Shown here piece after piece: positions 44,874-57,619 of a stretch of DNA of 64,000 bases. The notes under the pieces are model-generated. The model searched no databases. It was given only the letters and a program-made list of their open reading frames with translations, and was not told the DNA's origin. The stretch lies in contig NZ_JAPWGL010000002.1 in assembly GCF_027213645.1 (NCBI RefSeq), positions 434,001 to 498,000 of the forward strand, given 5' to 3'. Both the position numbers and the translations under genes were made by a program. Each line of letters starts with the position of its first letter. The stretch's first letter is position 1. The stretch comes from Pedobacter rhodius. GTDB lineage: Bacteria > Bacteroidota > Bacteroidia > Sphingobacteriales > Sphingobacteriaceae.

Positions 44874-47858
44874 TTAAAAATTAACGTTTAAGCCTAAAGA
44901 GAATATTCTTGGTCGCGGATAGATATTATTATCCACGCCGGATGCCACTTCCGGATCCAGCCCCTGGTATTTTGTAATCACAAATACATTCTGAACGCTT
45001 GCCGTTAATTGCAGGTTTGCCCTGGTTTTCAGTACCTGCCCGAAAGAATACCCCAGATTCAGGTTATCCATTCTAAGGAAGGATGCATTCTGCACATAAT
45101 AATCACTCAGCAATTGTTGCGTTTTGAAATTAGTTGTAAGGTAGTTTGGCGAAGCATTTAAAATCACGGCGGTTCCCAGAATCTGATTTAAATTCCCATT
45201 CTGACTGTAGTTATTGTTGTATACGTAATTGCCTAAATTTGCCCTCAGCGTAAAAGATAAATTCCATTTTTTATAGCTCAAATTATTGCTAAAACCTAAA
45301 AATAACTTTGGATCTGCTTGTTTACCTTTTTTAAAATCATTTTCATTAACTAAGCCATCTCCATTTTGGTCTACATAAACACCTTCTATCGGGTTCCCAT
45401 TCTGGTCATAAGTTTGTTCGAATAAGTTAAATGTATTTTTTGGTCCGCCTACAGCATTGATAAATGCATTCTGTCCACCAACACCGCCGGCTATTGTTCC
45501 ACTCGGGAACCCTGCATAGTTCGGATCATTTGGTACAATGGTTAAGTTAGTAATGGTATTTTTATTATAAGTTCCATTGAAACTAAAATCCCAGTTAAAA
45601 TCTTTTCCTTTTACGGGATTAAAATCTAAGGTAAGTTCAACACCTTTGTTTTCCATATCGCCAACATTTACAATTGCGTTAGCCGAAAAATTTGTTCCTG
45701 CCGGTTGCGGGATTAAGTTTAACAAATCGCTGGTTTTCTTTTTATAAAAATCGACACTACCCGTAATGCGATTATCCAACAATCCAAAATCTAAACCGAT
45801 GTTTGCTGTTGCCGTTTCTTCCCATTTAATATTAGCGATATAAGCACTGGGGCGATACATTTGATAAAACGTATTTCCAAACTGATATGACGCATTTAAC
45901 GAACTCAAACCGTATGTAGACATATAGCTGTAGTTACCAATACCATCCTGCTGACCGGTTATGCCGTAGCTTACACGAAATTTTAAAGCCGAAATGGTTT
46001 TACTATCTCTTAAGAACGATTCGTTTTTAATTGTCCAGGCTAAAGCTACCGATGGAAAAACACCATATTTATAGGCCGGGCCAAATCGTGAAGAGCCATC
46101 CCGGCGAATTGTTCCGGTTAGCAAAAACCTGTCGTCATAACTGTAATTTAATCTTCCAAAGTAAGAAATCAATCTGTATTGCGGCTTATTGAAAGCAAAA
46201 GCAGGATCAGAATTAGCTACCTTATTTCCATTGGCATCAAAACTAGGGTAGTAATATTGAGTGGTTAAGTAATCGTTATACGAATAACCTGCGGTGGCAT
46301 CAACTCTACTTTTTATCGATTTAAATTCCTTAACGTAATTCAGGTAAAAATCCAGAACGGTATTTCTTCTGTTCTGTTTATATTGGTTATTTACGCCATT
46401 GCTTAAAATTGTTTCGGCTGCTTTTGGATCTACATAAACAGTTCCTTTACCAGAAGCTACATCATAAGCTGCATTAAAATTGGCGTGTAATTCGGGAAGA
46501 AAGTGAAATTTATAATCCAGCTGAATGTTACCGATGCTGCGCATGGGCTTTGCCCTGTCTTCCCTTTGTTCCAGTAAACCAACCGGGTTACGTCCGACCA
46601 GGTTAACCAAACCGGTTGGCGTAGTAGGATCCAGCCATTCCCAATAACCATTATATTCCGGTTTATTGGTGTAAACAGCCTGTGTCGGATCGAAACTAAC
46701 TGCACCACCAATTGCAGCGGTATTGGCAAAACGTGTTTTTTGCATACTTCCTTTAAGGTTAACATCCAGTTTTAAATGGTCGTCAAAAAACCTTGGATTA
46801 AAAACAACTGCTGCTGAAGTTTTCTGCAATTGGTCTGTTCTCAAAACACCTGTCTGGTTTTGATAACCGATTGATAACCGATACGGTAATTTTTTTATCC
46901 CCCCGCTTATGCTGATGTTATTATCGGTAGAGAAACCGTCCTGGTAAATGAGGTCTTGCCAGTTGGTATTACTTGTACCCAGTTTTGCTTTCTGTGCTGC
47001 CGTTCCTTTTGAATTTACAATAGCTCGGATGTCATCAGCTGTTAAGACATCTAGTTGTTTAGTCAATGCAGAAAGAGAATTTACCGAATTAAAGCTTACT
47101 TTTAAAGCGTCACTTAATCCTTTCTTCGTAGTAATGATGATGACACCATTTGCAGCCCTTGCACCATAAATGGCTGCTGCTGATGCATCTTTTAAAACCG
47201 TGAACGTTTCAATATCATTAGGATTGATGAAACTCAGGGGGTTAGAAGCACCAGAAACCCCTCCATTTTCTAATGGAACCCCATCAATAACAAATAATGG
47301 GTCGTTGCTTGCATTTAGAGAAGAACCTCCACGAATACGAATCGTGCTTCCGCTTCCAGGCTGACCGCTGTTAGAAGTAATTGCCACACCTGAAACTTTA
47401 CCTGAAAGCATTTGTTCAGGCGTAGTTATACTTCCCTTTTGAAAATCTTTAACACTTACTACGGCAACAGAACCAGTCAAATCTTGTTTTCTGGTTGTTC
47501 CGTATCCAACCACGACCACATCGCTTAAATTGGAAGCATCTTCACTTAAAGTGACGGTTAATGAAGTTGTTTGAGAAACAGGGATTTCCTGTATTTTGTA
47601 ACCCACGGAGGTAAATTCCAAAATCCCCGCCTTAGCTGGAATTTTAATACTGAAATTTCCATTTGCATCTGTAGCCGTTGCAATTACTGTTCCTTTTAAA
47701 CGAATGCTTACGCCCGGCATTCCTAAATTATCGGTAGCCGCTTTAACAACTCCGGTAATGGTTGCTTGCTGTGCAAAAAGATATCCGCTTGTAAAAATCA
47801 ATAGTAAAAGCATCAACGTCCGCTTGTTACCCTTGAGAAAAGATGTAAAAATGTGCAT
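44874..47858 (-). CDS. SusC/RagA TonB-linked outer-membrane porin of the galactan locus
   Basis: The 994-residue precursor has a signal peptide ending FAQQ, a carboxypeptidase-regulatory-like domain (about 33-110), and a TonB box/plug (SDVVVVGYGTTRKQDLTGSV, then PLFVIDGVPLENGG). A barrel follows and ends in Phe (SLGLNVNF). It lacks an STN domain, matching control by the HTCS rather than by sigma/FecR. It is first in a six-gene operon running to 35864 and is divergent from the HTCS. Confidence 0.96.
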   Translation of the reverse strand: MHIFTSFLKGNKRTLMLLLLIFTSGYLFAQQATITGVVKAATDNLGMPGVSIRLKGTVIATATDANGNFSIKIPAKAGILEFTSVGYKIQEIPVSQTTSLTVTLSEDASNLSDVVVVGYGTTRKQDLTGSVAVVSVKDFQKGSITTPEQMLSGKVSGVAITSNSGQPGSGSTIRIRGGSSLNASNDPLFVIDGVPLENGGVSGASNPLSFINPNDIETFTVLKDASAAAIYGARAANGVIIITTKKGLSDALKVSFNSVNSLSALTKQLDVLTADDIRAIVNSKGTAAQKAKLGTSNTNWQDLIYQDGFSTDNNISISGGIKKLPYRLSIGYQNQTGVLRTDQLQKTSAAVVFNPRFFDDHLKLDVNLKGSMQKTRFANTAAIGGAVSFDPTQAVYTNKPEYNGYWEWLDPTTPTGLVNLVGRNPVGLLEQREDRAKPMRSIGNIQLDYKFHFLPELHANFNAAYDVASGKGTVYVDPKAAETILSNGVNNQYKQNRRNTVLDFYLNYVKEFKSIKSRVDATAGYSYNDYLTTQYYYPSFDANGNKVANSDPAFAFNKPQYRLISYFGRLNYSYDDRFLLTGTIRRDGSSRFGPAYKYGVFPSVALAWTIKNESFLRDSKTISALKFRVSYGITGQQDGIGNYSYMSTYGLSSLNASYQFGNTFYQMYRPSAYIANIKWEETATANIGLDFGLLDNRITGSVDFYKKKTSDLLNLIPQPAGTNFSANAIVNVGDMENKGVELTLDFNPVKGKDFNWDFSFNGTYNKNTITNLTIVPNDPNYAGFPSGTIAGGVGGQNAFINAVGGPKNTFNLFEQTYDQNGNPIEGVYVDQNGDGLVNENDFKKGKQADPKLFLGFSNNLSYKKWNLSFTLRANLGNYVYNNNYSQNGNLNQILGTAVILNASPNYLTTNFKTQQLLSDYYVQNASFLRMDNLNLGYSFGQVLKTRANLQLTASVQNVFVITKYQGLDPEVASGVDNNIYPRPRIFSLGLNVNF

Positions 47859-48187
47859 AGAATATGTTGGTTAGAATTATGGTACAAATCACGTTTTTCT
47901 CGCGCTCAAGCACTTGTTCTATCGTACATTTCTTTTGTGCTATTCGACATATTTTATGCATTAAGAGTACTTTAAGCAATTGACAGCGCCGTTCTTTCAT
48001 TGGAGCATTTCTTGCTTAAATCGCATTCATGCACCGCTTTCAAATTTTATTTCGGGTATGGAATTACGACCTGTAGATTATACTGATAGCCGCCCCCGAC
48101 GTATTCCAATAACAACCTGATTAAGGATAACCGTGAATAAATAGAAATCACTTATATTTAGCTCTTAACTGTCTGATCAAATACTGA
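47859..48187. promoter_or_regulatory. Divergent control region between galactan susC and HTCS
   Basis: The 329-bp region must hold both promoters and the HTCS target. TTAAG occurs twice with an 11-bp period (47960-47964 and 47971-47975), which suits an AraC-type DNA-binding dimer. TATATTTA at 48153-48160 is one base off the -7 consensus for the HTCS gene. No ORF is seen. Confidence 0.4.
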
Positions 48188-51100
48188 ATGACCACCCGAA
48201 TCAAAATTTATTATTTTGTTATTTTACTTTTCACGATCGAAAATGTTTTTTCGCAAAATTTAAAATTCAAGCACATTAATTTAGAAGACGGTTTATCTAA
48301 CAGTACGATAGAATGTATTTTTCAGGACTATCGTGGTTTTATCTGGTTTGGCACCAGAGATGGTTTAAACAAATATGATGGTAACCAGATAACTGTTTTC
48401 AGGCATGATAAAACAAAAAGCGGTTTAAGTGATAATTTCATCAGGTGTATTTTTGAAGATAAAAATAAAAACCTATGGATCGGTACTTCCGATGGTCTGA
48501 ATAAATTTAATGCGGAGAAGAATAATTTCGCTATCTACAAATCCGGGGAGAATAAAAACACCGTCACTTCTATTAAAGAAACTGATAAAGGGGTTTGGGT
48601 TGCTACTTACGGCGGTGGGCTTAACCTGGTCGATAAAAATACAAATTCTTTCGCCCCTTATTATTACGAATCAGATCCTAAGCTCATTCGAAAAAATTTT
48701 ATACACGATTTGTATTGCGATGCCTCAGATAATATATGGATGGCTACCGATGTCGGGTTACAAGTTCTAAACTTAAAAACAAATCAATCAAAATCTATTG
48801 CCGGGTTAGAGAAATACATTATCAGGGCGATTAAAAAATCGGCTGATGGTAATTACTGGCTTGCAACAGAAGAAAGCGGACTTATCCGTTTTCAGCCCAG
48901 CTCAAATACTATCAAAATTTACCAGCATCACGAAAAAGATAAAAACCGCATAGGCAGCAATTTAGTAAGGGCCATTGCTTTCGATAAGTATAAAAATTTA
49001 TGGCTTGGCGGTATTAATGGAGGTTTAGATATTTTTGACCCGGTTTCAGCGCGATTCAATCATTTTCAAAATGAGCCAGGAAATAACTCGAGTTTATCGC
49101 AAAGAACTGTATCTGCACTATTTGTAGATAAACAAAGTAATTTATGGATTGGTACACATCGTGGCGGTGTAAATCTTTATAGTCCGCAGGCTGAAAAATT
49201 TAAATTGATTCGCCAGGAGCCCAGCAAGAATAGTTTAAGCTATAATGATGTCAGGGCTTTCTGTGAAGATAATGCAGGAAAAATTTATATTGGAACTGAC
49301 GGAGGTGGACTCGATATTTACGATAAAGTTACTCATTCTTTTAAACACCATCGATATAACCCGTTTGATTCAAGAAGTATCGGGGCTGATGCCATACTGG
49401 ATATTACGCAGACACGAAACGGAAGCCTATTCGTTGGTACATGGGCAGGTGGCTTAAATTTAATGAATAGTGATGGAACTTTTACACGCTATAACCATAC
49501 AGCAAACCCGGGATCTATCTCTTCTGATTACGTACAAAAGACGTTTGAAGACAGTAATGGAAACATATGGATTGGAACATACTATGGCGGATTAAATCTT
49601 TTTGATGCCAAGACAAAACAGTTCAGGCGTATTTATGATGGTAAAAAAGGTACTAAACTGATGGGAAATAATATTGTTTCTATCAATGAAGACCGGTATA
49701 AAAACCTTTGGATTGGTACCGACGATGGCGGATTAAACTGTTATAATTTAAATACACAGCTTTTTACGCATTACTTTATCACCGGCGGGAAACTGCCTGA
49801 TTTAAGGGTAATTTTTTCAGATAGTGCAGGAGATTTATGGATTGGTCAGGCAGGGCTTTACCGTTTCAATCGGGCAAAGAATCAATTTAACCTGTATACC
49901 ACAAAAGGAGGCTTAGGTACTGAATTCGTGAAAGGAATTATTGAAGATGCTAAAGGTAATTTCTGGATATCAACATCAAATGGTTTAACTAAATTTAATC
50001 CAAAAAACCATAATTTTAAGAAATACAATACCGGTGATGGTTTACAGGGCTTAGAATTTGAGGCCAACTCCTGCCTAAAAACAAAAAATGGCGAGCTGTA
50101 TTTTGGTGGTGTAAATGGTTTCAATTCTTTTTTTCCAGATGATATTGAAACCAATAAGTTTGCTCCGCCGGTTTACATCACGGAATTTCAAATTTTTAAC
50201 CAAAAAATCCTGCCAAACTCCGATGATTCGGTACTTGAAAGTGACATCAGTTATACTAAAGAGATTAAACTGAATTATAATCAGGCAACCATTTCTTTCC
50301 GTTTTGCCGGATTAAACTATGTTTCTAACGAGAATAACAATTATGCCTATAAATTAGATGGAGAAGACAAAGACTGGATAGATGTTGGAAATGTTAAACA
50401 GGCTTTTTATACCAATTTAGATCCCGGAACATACACTTTTAGGGTAAAAGCATCAAACAATGATGATGTATGGAATAATCAAGGTGCATCTGTAAAAGTA
50501 ATCATCAGTCCGCCATTTTGGTCTACATGGTGGTTCAGGATGTTGGCCATTCTGCTTGCCGGTTACCTTGCATATTTAGGATTAAGCTTTAAACGGCGAT
50601 TGGAATTAAGAAAAATCGAAGAAGATAAAAAGGAAGAAATACATCAAACGCAGCTGCAGTTTTTTACGAATATTTCACACGAGTTCCGCACACCACTTTC
50701 TTTAATTTTGGGTCCGATTGAGCGTTTATTAAAAGAAGATACACATGAAGCTTTCCATAACTATTACCATACCATAAACCGAAATGCAAACCGTTTACTG
50801 AGGTTGATTAACGAGTTAATGGATTTTAGAAAAACAGCATCCGGTGCCCTGAAACTTAATGCAATAAATGGAAATTTAAATCTTTTTATTGATGAAGTTG
50901 CGGAAGAATTTTCAGATATGGCGGGCGATAAAAATATCCGGTTTACAGTAGAAAAAGATGATCTTCCGACAGATATCTGGTTCGATAGACAAATTATAGA
51001 AAAAATCATTTTAAATCTGGTAAATAATGCTTTAAAATATACCAAACCCGGAGGCATACTGAAGCTTCAGGTATTAACCTCACTACATAATTTTAAACCA

Positions 51101-52264
51101 AAATTCGAGAATCAACTTAGTATTAAAAGTGATTATCAGGCAAATTCTTATGTATACTTCAGGGTGGTTGACAGTGGGATTGGCATTTCTAAAGAATCTA
51201 TTCAACATTTATTTGAGCGTTATTATCGTATTACGGAAACGCATTTAGGTTCTGGTGTCGGTTTGGCATTTGTGAAAAGCTTAACCTTATTGCACAAGGG
51301 ATTAATTGAAGTTTCGAGCGAAAGAAATAAAGGAACTGAAATCATCATTGGTATTCCGAGTGATAAAAAAGATTACGCTTTGGATGAACAGTTTAATCAA
51401 AGCACCGAATCTGGAGGAACAAGATTAGAAAGCATTACATACAACTCAGAAACAGAAAAAAAGAAGCCTGAAGTTGATTATCACCAGGAAAATTCAGACA
51501 CTACGATTCTTATAGTTGACGACAACGAAGAACTCAGAACCTTTTTAAAAGAAACTTTAAGCCCTTTTTATAAAATAACAGAAGCATTTGACGGCCATTC
51601 GGGTTTGGAACAGGCAAAAAAATATTTACCTGATCTTATTATAAGTGATGTAATGATGCCCGGAATGAGTGGAACAGCATTCTGCAAAATTATTAAGGAT
51701 GATATTGAAACCAGTCATATTCCGTTTTTGATGCTAACGGCTAAGAATAGTATCGAAGCAGAAATAGATGGTGCTACATCCGGTGCAGATTTATATTTTA
51801 CTAAACCGATAAACATCAGCTTATTACAAATTACCATCAAAAATATTTTTGAGCAAAGACAAAAATTAAAAGATCATTATTTAAAAAATAGAGAAACTGA
51901 ACCACGAGCGCTCGCTCATTCGGAAAAAGATAAAGCCTTCCTGGCAAAACTTATAACCATTATTGATGAACAGATGATAAATCCTGAAATGGATATTGAT
52001 TATTTATGCAGGGAAATCGGTATGAGCAGAACAAAGCTCTATCAAAAAATAAAGTCAATTACCAGCCAATCGATTGGCGAATTTGTAAGATCTGCAAGAC
52101 TCAGGAAAGCAATTGAAATCATGAAAACTGAAGATGTACTGATGACAGAGGTCATGTATCGGATTGGTATTCAGACCCAATCTTATTTTACCAAAGCTTT
52201 TAAAAAAGAATTTGGAGTTACCCCTACCGGATACCTTCAAAAGATTGATAAAAGTGAAAGTTAA
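48188..52264 (+). CDS. Hybrid two-component system sensor/regulator (HTCS)
   Basis: The 1358-residue one-protein signalling system has a signal peptide (1-22). A periplasmic double propeller of Reg_prop repeats follows (about 25-690, many copies like NLWIGTDDGGLNCY), then a Y_Y_Y domain (about 700-768) and a membrane span near 778-797. The cytoplasmic part has HisKA with His in NISHEFRTPLSLILGP (about 831), HATPase with NLVNNALKYTK, DSGIGIS and GSGVGLAF, and a receiver with phospho-Asp in IISDVMMPGMSG (about 1153). An AraC-type DNA-binding domain ends it. It senses oligosaccharide and activates the divergent galactan operon. All catalytic boxes look intact. Confidence 0.96.
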   Translation: MTTRIKIYYFVILLFTIENVFSQNLKFKHINLEDGLSNSTIECIFQDYRGFIWFGTRDGLNKYDGNQITVFRHDKTKSGLSDNFIRCIFEDKNKNLWIGTSDGLNKFNAEKNNFAIYKSGENKNTVTSIKETDKGVWVATYGGGLNLVDKNTNSFAPYYYESDPKLIRKNFIHDLYCDASDNIWMATDVGLQVLNLKTNQSKSIAGLEKYIIRAIKKSADGNYWLATEESGLIRFQPSSNTIKIYQHHEKDKNRIGSNLVRAIAFDKYKNLWLGGINGGLDIFDPVSARFNHFQNEPGNNSSLSQRTVSALFVDKQSNLWIGTHRGGVNLYSPQAEKFKLIRQEPSKNSLSYNDVRAFCEDNAGKIYIGTDGGGLDIYDKVTHSFKHHRYNPFDSRSIGADAILDITQTRNGSLFVGTWAGGLNLMNSDGTFTRYNHTANPGSISSDYVQKTFEDSNGNIWIGTYYGGLNLFDAKTKQFRRIYDGKKGTKLMGNNIVSINEDRYKNLWIGTDDGGLNCYNLNTQLFTHYFITGGKLPDLRVIFSDSAGDLWIGQAGLYRFNRAKNQFNLYTTKGGLGTEFVKGIIEDAKGNFWISTSNGLTKFNPKNHNFKKYNTGDGLQGLEFEANSCLKTKNGELYFGGVNGFNSFFPDDIETNKFAPPVYITEFQIFNQKILPNSDDSVLESDISYTKEIKLNYNQATISFRFAGLNYVSNENNNYAYKLDGEDKDWIDVGNVKQAFYTNLDPGTYTFRVKASNNDDVWNNQGASVKVIISPPFWSTWWFRMLAILLAGYLAYLGLSFKRRLELRKIEEDKKEEIHQTQLQFFTNISHEFRTPLSLILGPIERLLKEDTHEAFHNYYHTINRNANRLLRLINELMDFRKTASGALKLNAINGNLNLFIDEVAEEFSDMAGDKNIRFTVEKDDLPTDIWFDRQIIEKIILNLVNNALKYTKPGGILKLQVLTSLHNFKPKFENQLSIKSDYQANSYVYFRVVDSGIGISKESIQHLFERYYRITETHLGSGVGLAFVKSLTLLHKGLIEVSSERNKGTEIIIGIPSDKKDYALDEQFNQSTESGGTRLESITYNSETEKKKPEVDYHQENSDTTILIVDDNEELRTFLKETLSPFYKITEAFDGHSGLEQAKKYLPDLIISDVMMPGMSGTAFCKIIKDDIETSHIPFLMLTAKNSIEAEIDGATSGADLYFTKPINISLLQITIKNIFEQRQKLKDHYLKNRETEPRALAHSEKDKAFLAKLITIIDEQMINPEMDIDYLCREIGMSRTKLYQKIKSITSQSIGEFVRSARLRKAIEIMKTEDVLMTEVMYRIGIQTQSYFTKAFKKEFGVTPTGYLQKIDKSES

Positions 52265-52281
52265 ACAAGAACCGATTTAAT

Positions 52282-52317
52282 AAAAAAGGTATTGTCAACT
52301 TATGACAATACCTTTTA
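52282..52317. terminator. Bidirectional terminator between HTCS and katG
   Basis: A 10-bp perfect stem GGTATTGTCA/TGACAATACC with loop ACTTA is flanked by AAAAAA on the left and TTTT on the right. It serves the two convergent genes. Confidence 0.88.
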
Positions 52318-52341
52318 ATGGCTTTATATTTTAGTCTCCAG

Positions 52342-55054
<2,713 letters not shown>

Positions 55055-56230
55055 TTAATAATTTCCTGTAACACCTACTTCCAGTCCTCTTAATTCGGCC
55101 AGTCCCCTTAAACGGCCTATTGCCGAATAACCGGGATTTGTTTGTTTTGCCAAATCATCCAGCATCTGGTGACCGTGATCAGGACGGAAAGGAATCGTTT
55201 TATCTCTTAAAGCATTCTCTTCTGATAAAGCTTTCATAATCTCATACATATTTACATCGCCACCCAAATGGTCGGCTTCGTAAAAACTGCCGTCTTCATC
55301 TTTGGTTACATTACGTAAATGCGCAAAGTAAACCCGTTCTTTTACCGCATTAAAAATTTCCAAAGCATTGTTGTCAACCCCTGCGCCCAGAGAACCTGTA
55401 CAAAAGCAAACCCCGTTAAAAGGCAGATCCACATTTTTTAAAATGTAATTAAAATCATCTATTGTACTTGCAATTCTTGGTAAACCCAAAATCGGATAAG
55501 GCGGATCATCCGGATGGATGGTCATTTTAATACCTGCCGATTCACATACACCTGCAATAGAAGAAAGGAAATAGACCAGGTTTTCTCTTAAACCATTAAA
55601 ACCGATTTGCTTATATTCATTTATACTACTGCGAAGGGTTTCCAGCTCAATTTCCTTTTCATTGGGGATGCCCATTAAAACATTGATCCTCAAATCATCT
55701 AATTGTTGTTGATTTAGCGTTGCAAACTTGGCTTCTGCCCGTTTCAGAACGGATTGCGGGTAATCTTCTTCCGCACCTGCCCTTTTAAGGATATGCAAGT
55801 CAAATACAGCCAAATCAATCCAGTTGAAATACAATGCTTTTGAACCATCAGTCATTTCCAAATCCAGTTGCGTACGGGTCCAGTCTAAAACCGGCATAAA
55901 ATTGTAGCAAACAGTTTTTATGCCACATTCAGCTAAATTCTGAAGTGAAATTTTATAATTTTCAATGTATTTATCAGCGTCTGCCCTGCGGGTTTTTATG
56001 GCTTCATGAACAGGTACACTTTCTACAACCGACCAGGTTAAGCCGGAGGCTTCAATGATTGATTTTCGTTCCTGAATATCGGCTAATGGCCAGATTTCTC
56101 CATGGGGAATGTGATGTAAGGCGGTAACAATACCGGTTGCACCTGCCTGTTTTACATCTTGTAAAGTAACGGGATCATTTGGGCCATACCAACGCCACGT
56201 TTGTTCTAATTTTTTATATTTTGTTTCCAT
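55055..56230 (-). CDS. uxuA: Mannonate dehydratase
   Basis: The 391-residue enzyme starts with the UxuA hallmark WRWYGPNDPVTLQDVKQAGA and continues HIPHGEIWP. It has a TIM barrel with metal ligands in MTIHPDDPPYPILGLPR, GVCFCTGSLGAG and the C-terminal RPDHGHQML. It dehydrates D-mannonate to 2-keto-3-deoxygluconate in the glucuronate branch of hexuronate breakdown. It is 52 bases after the LacI-type regulator and probably cotranscribed with it. Confidence 0.96.
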   Translation of the reverse strand: METKYKKLEQTWRWYGPNDPVTLQDVKQAGATGIVTALHHIPHGEIWPLADIQERKSIIEASGLTWSVVESVPVHEAIKTRRADADKYIENYKISLQNLAECGIKTVCYNFMPVLDWTRTQLDLEMTDGSKALYFNWIDLAVFDLHILKRAGAEEDYPQSVLKRAEAKFATLNQQQLDDLRINVLMGIPNEKEIELETLRSSINEYKQIGFNGLRENLVYFLSSIAGVCESAGIKMTIHPDDPPYPILGLPRIASTIDDFNYILKNVDLPFNGVCFCTGSLGAGVDNNALEIFNAVKERVYFAHLRNVTKDEDGSFYEADHLGGDVNMYEIMKALSEENALRDKTIPFRPDHGHQMLDDLAKQTNPGYSAIGRLRGLAELRGLEVGVTGNY

Positions 56231-56282
56231 AAATTATATAGCTGAAAATACAATAAATTGATTAGGATTACATCAAAAGAAA

Positions 56283-57329
56283 TTACTTATTTAAAACATC
56301 AACTGCTGTCGTAATTTTAGCTTTTGACGATGCCCGAATCTCAAGATTAGTATTAAGAATTACTTTTAATTTATCTTTTACTGCATTATCCCTTAACCTG
56401 TATATTAAAATTTCGATAATCTTATCTGCAATTTTTTCTAATGGCTGAATGACTGCAGTAATTGCAGGTTTAAAATACCTTAACACATCCAAATCGTCAA
56501 ATGAAACCATCGCCAGGTCTTCTCCAATTTTCAGATTAGTGGTTGCTATTGCATCTAATCCATCCATACTGAGGTAATTACAGGAAAAAATTATGGCATC
56601 CAGTTGGCTGTTCTGTTTCAAAAAGTCTGCAATTTCGCTTACACTATGTGCTTTATTCTGATAATCAATTTTTTTCAGATATGATTCTAAACCGGCTGCT
56701 TTAATTGCTTTTTCATATCCGATGGTTCGGTCGAGCATTTGCATCTGGTCGGTTTCTATCGTAACAAAAGCTATATGTTTACAACCGTTTGAAATTAAGT
56801 GGTTTGTCGCTTCAATAACGCTATTTTCATTATCTATTAATACATAATCGCTTTCGAGCGCCGGTAAATACCTGTCAAAAAGCACCACAGGGACATCAGT
56901 TGAAATAATTTGCTCAACCTCTTTTTCTAAACCATTGGGTAAGGCAATAATAAAGGCATCAACGCATCTTTCATTAAAAACCTGCAGAATTTCACTCCCT
57001 TTTTTCTTACTGTTTTTCGTACTGCTGAATAAAATATTATATCCATAGGCCGACGCTTTTTCATCAATAAACCTGGCAATACCTGAAAAGAAAGGCTGCG
57101 CTATTTCATCTACAATAAAACCTATTGTCATTGTTTTGCCTGTACGAAAACTTTTAGCCAATGCATTGGGTTGATAATTTAACTCAGCTACCAGACTTTC
57201 AATTTTTTCAATAAGCGCCGTACTGATGTTTTTTTCCTTACCTTTTCCGTTTATAACAAAGGAAACCGTTGTTGCAGAAGTTCCCAATTGCTTTGCCAGG
57301 TCAATAATAGATAATTTTTTTTCTCTCAC
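56283..57329 (-). CDS. LacI family transcriptional regulator (uxuA-linked)
   Basis: The 348-residue protein has an N-terminal helix-turn-helix (SIIDLAKQLGTSATTVSFVI) and hinge helix (PNALAKSFRTGKTMTIGFIV). A periplasmic-binding-protein-like effector domain (about 62-335) follows. The start codon is GTG. It likely represses or activates uronate genes in response to a sugar acid. A perfect palindromic operator lies 209 bases upstream of its start. Confidence 0.93.
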   Translation of the reverse strand: MREKKLSIIDLAKQLGTSATTVSFVINGKGKEKNISTALIEKIESLVAELNYQPNALAKSFRTGKTMTIGFIVDEIAQPFFSGIARFIDEKASAYGYNILFSSTKNSKKKGSEILQVFNERCVDAFIIALPNGLEKEVEQIISTDVPVVLFDRYLPALESDYVLIDNENSVIEATNHLISNGCKHIAFVTIETDQMQMLDRTIGYEKAIKAAGLESYLKKIDYQNKAHSVSEIADFLKQNSQLDAIIFSCNYLSMDGLDAIATTNLKIGEDLAMVSFDDLDVLRYFKPAITAVIQPLEKIADKIIEILIYRLRDNAVKDKLKVILNTNLEIRASSKAKITTAVDVLNK

Positions 57330-57537
57330 TTTCGAATATTTATTCTTGTTCTTTGATTATAGCAATTTCTGTAAATTATATCTATTTCTTCCGCAATACA
57401 ATTAAATGATAAAAACCGCAAAATAATTGATCAAAATAGCCTAATGGCTAAATTTAACATCATTAAAAATTTGCCTTTCTGGTTAGCTAAATTGAAAAAA
57501 AAATAGGCCATCAGTTAAGATAAACTGAATTTATTTG

Positions 57538-57551
57538 CTTAAACGTTTAAG
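57538..57551. promoter_or_regulatory. LacI-type operator before lacI-uxuA
   Basis: CTTAAACGTTTAAG is a perfect 14-bp palindrome with a central CG, the form of LacI-family operators. On the minus strand it lies between a TTG and a TAAATTC-like -7 element. Related sites occur at 60796-60809 and 62259-62272. Confidence 0.65.
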
Positions 57552-57619
57552 TATAAACAACGTTTTAGATTGAATTTTAAGGAATATTGAGGTATAAAGC
57601 CTGCAATTAAATACAAATC

